Source: CALVLD01 sp964467585 (GTDB lineage: Bacteria > Bacillota > Clostridia > Christensenellales > CAG-138). From it: 64,000 nt of DNA. A program made the translations under genes and the position numbers. Below the pieces are notes generated by a model that saw only the letters and a list, made by a program, of their open reading frames with translations, made no database searches and was not told the DNA's origin. Where the stretch lies: assembly GCA_964467585.1 (NCBI GenBank), contig CAYXRF010000011.1, positions 5,418 through 69,417 on the forward strand. The letters are read 5' to 3'. Shown one piece after another: positions 63,271-64,000 of this stretch; the first letter of the stretch is position 1; each line of letters begins with the position of its first letter.

Positions 63271-63323
63271 CGCTAACCTCAATATGAAGTTGGTATGAAC
63301 CGTTTGATCTCGTTCAGGGAGAA

Positions 63324-64000
63324 TCAGCTCAAAAGGCTGATGGCAAGAGCGGAAGCATCGGCAAAGTTGATAATACCATCGCCGTTAACATCGGCATTTG
63401 CCAGACCCTCAGCTTCAAGACTGTTGCCATTCAGAATATAGCCATACAGAGCGGAAACATCGGAGAAGTCAATAGTGCCGTCGCAGTTGATATCGCCCGT
63501 AACTGTGGGAGTTGCATCAGCTGTGTATGTAACCGTTACATCAACGTTTGTGGTGCCCATAGTGCCGGATACGACAGCCTGACTGGGTGTGTAGCCTTCG
63601 ATTGTCGGGCTTGTCACGCTGTATGTCGAGCCATAGTTTACGGAACCTGTGTAGGTCGTTGCAGCAGTTGTGCCGTCGGAGTATACATAGGTAATCGTCA
63701 GAGTATAGCTGCGAACGGTGTAAACAACGTTTACTGTAACAGCTGCAGTGCCCATTGTGCCGCTAACGGTTGCCTGGCTCGCAGTATAGCCCGTGATTGT
63801 GGGGCTTGTTACGCTGTATGTTGAGCCATAGTTAACGGTTGAAGTGTGCGTTGTTGCCGCAGTTGTGCCATTGCTGTACTTGTAGGTGATTGTCAGAGTA
63901 TAGCTGTTGATGGTGTATGTTGCGGTAACGGTAACGTTGCCGGTAACGTTGGTGTAGCTTCCGCTCCATCCTGCAAACGTGTAACCGGTGCGGGTGGGAT
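63324..64000 (-). CDS. Secreted repeat protein with dockerin-like C-terminus (5' end outside window)
   Basis: The frame is open from base 64000 down to TGA at 63326-63324, so the N-terminus is missing. It shows the end of an InlB B repeat (RTGYTFAGWSGSY), then two MucBP-like repeats of about 67 residues (LTITYKYSNGTTAATT and LTITYVYSDGTTAATT, each with NYGSTYSVTSPTI and SGTMGT), then two EF-hand-like segments (DINCDGTIDFSDV, DVNGDGIINFADA). The last 60 residues closely match those of the two other secreted proteins in this window. Probably a surface adhesin or mucin-binding-type protein. Confidence 0.82.
   Translation of the reverse strand, partial: PTRTGYTFAGWSGSYTNVTGNVTVTATYTINSYTLTITYKYSNGTTAATTHTSTVNYGSTYSVTSPTITGYTASQATVSGTMGTAAVTVNVVYTVRSYTLTITYVYSDGTTAATTYTGSVNYGSTYSVTSPTIEGYTPSQAVVSGTMGTTNVDVTVTYTADATPTVTGDINCDGTIDFSDVSALYGYILNGNSLEAEGLANADVNGDGIINFADASALAISLLS

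Larger units (their letters stand above)
63009..63323. other. Intergenic region between two convergent genes, with two terminators
   Basis: No gene is visible. A rightward hairpin lies at 63125-63151 and a leftward one at 63245-63270. The rest is AT-rich and shows no recognisable site. Confidence 0.6.

Overview
The window looks like a chromosomal segment of an anaerobic, endospore-forming Clostridia (Bacillota), probably an uncultured gut or environmental lineage. The grounds are a gerK-type germinant receptor operon, spoIIP, yqfC/yqfD and the yqfCD-phoH-yqfF-ybeY-cdd-era-recO cluster, plus an indolepyruvate:ferredoxin oxidoreductase (anaerobic metabolism). GGAGG-type ribosome sites and sigma-A promoters with 16-17 bp spacers are clear throughout. 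UGA acts as an ordinary stop in many genes. Gene density is high and most operons are tightly packed (4, 8 or 14 nt overlaps). I see no tRNA, rRNA, CRISPR array, transposase, phage or plasmid genes.

Layout: 1-3988 (-) is an oligopeptide ABC transporter operon, oppBCDF, with oppF cut by the window edge. 4494-8058 (+) is an aminotransferase followed by tdh-kbl (threonine to glycine plus acetyl-CoA), then trpS. 9514-12057 (+), 28470-30326 (-) and 63324-64000 (-, partial) are three secreted multidomain proteins that share Listeria-Bacteroides (InlB B) repeats and a near-identical dockerin-like C-terminal module. 12142-21735 (-) is a seven-gene run: iorA-iorB-malY-DUF4438-pcrA-ligA-AIR synthase-like. 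21898-26007 (+) is the gerKA-KB-KC operon ending in a tiny two-helix membrane protein, followed by mscL with a zinc ribbon, an NADP-isocitrate dehydrogenase and a SEC-C protein. 30531-31592 (-) is spoIIP.

32749-39092 (-) is a complete phosphate regulon, pstSCAB-phoU-phoB-phoR, with Pho-box-like TTAACA repeats in front of pstS. The response regulator phoB carries an in-frame TGA that removes its last 23 residues, including the DNA-binding wing. 39333-47932 (+) holds glyA, a small membrane protein with an ABC exporter, then a run of poorly understood genes: an unknown protein, DUF2804, an M42 peptidase, a Card1/Can2-like CARF nuclease (DUF1887) and an AlaX-type tRNA editing protein. CopA (47958-50177, -) follows.

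50269-56908 is the conserved sporulation/RNA-processing/era-recO cluster. It lacks dgkA, has a PgpH/YqfF homologue without its extracellular domain, and has a YqzL-like 43-residue gene inverted between era and recO. 57160-63008 holds a YegP-like DUF1508 protein, a PIG-V-like membrane glycosyltransferase with an apparently leaderless start, a YugP-like zinc peptidase, and two divergent NlpC/P60 cell-wall hydrolases with peptidoglycan-binding repeats.

The strongest candidates for something new are the CARF nuclease outside any visible CRISPR locus, the dockerin-like C-terminal tag shared by three surface proteins, the interrupted phoB, the inverted YqzL-like gene and the small gerK-operon protein.
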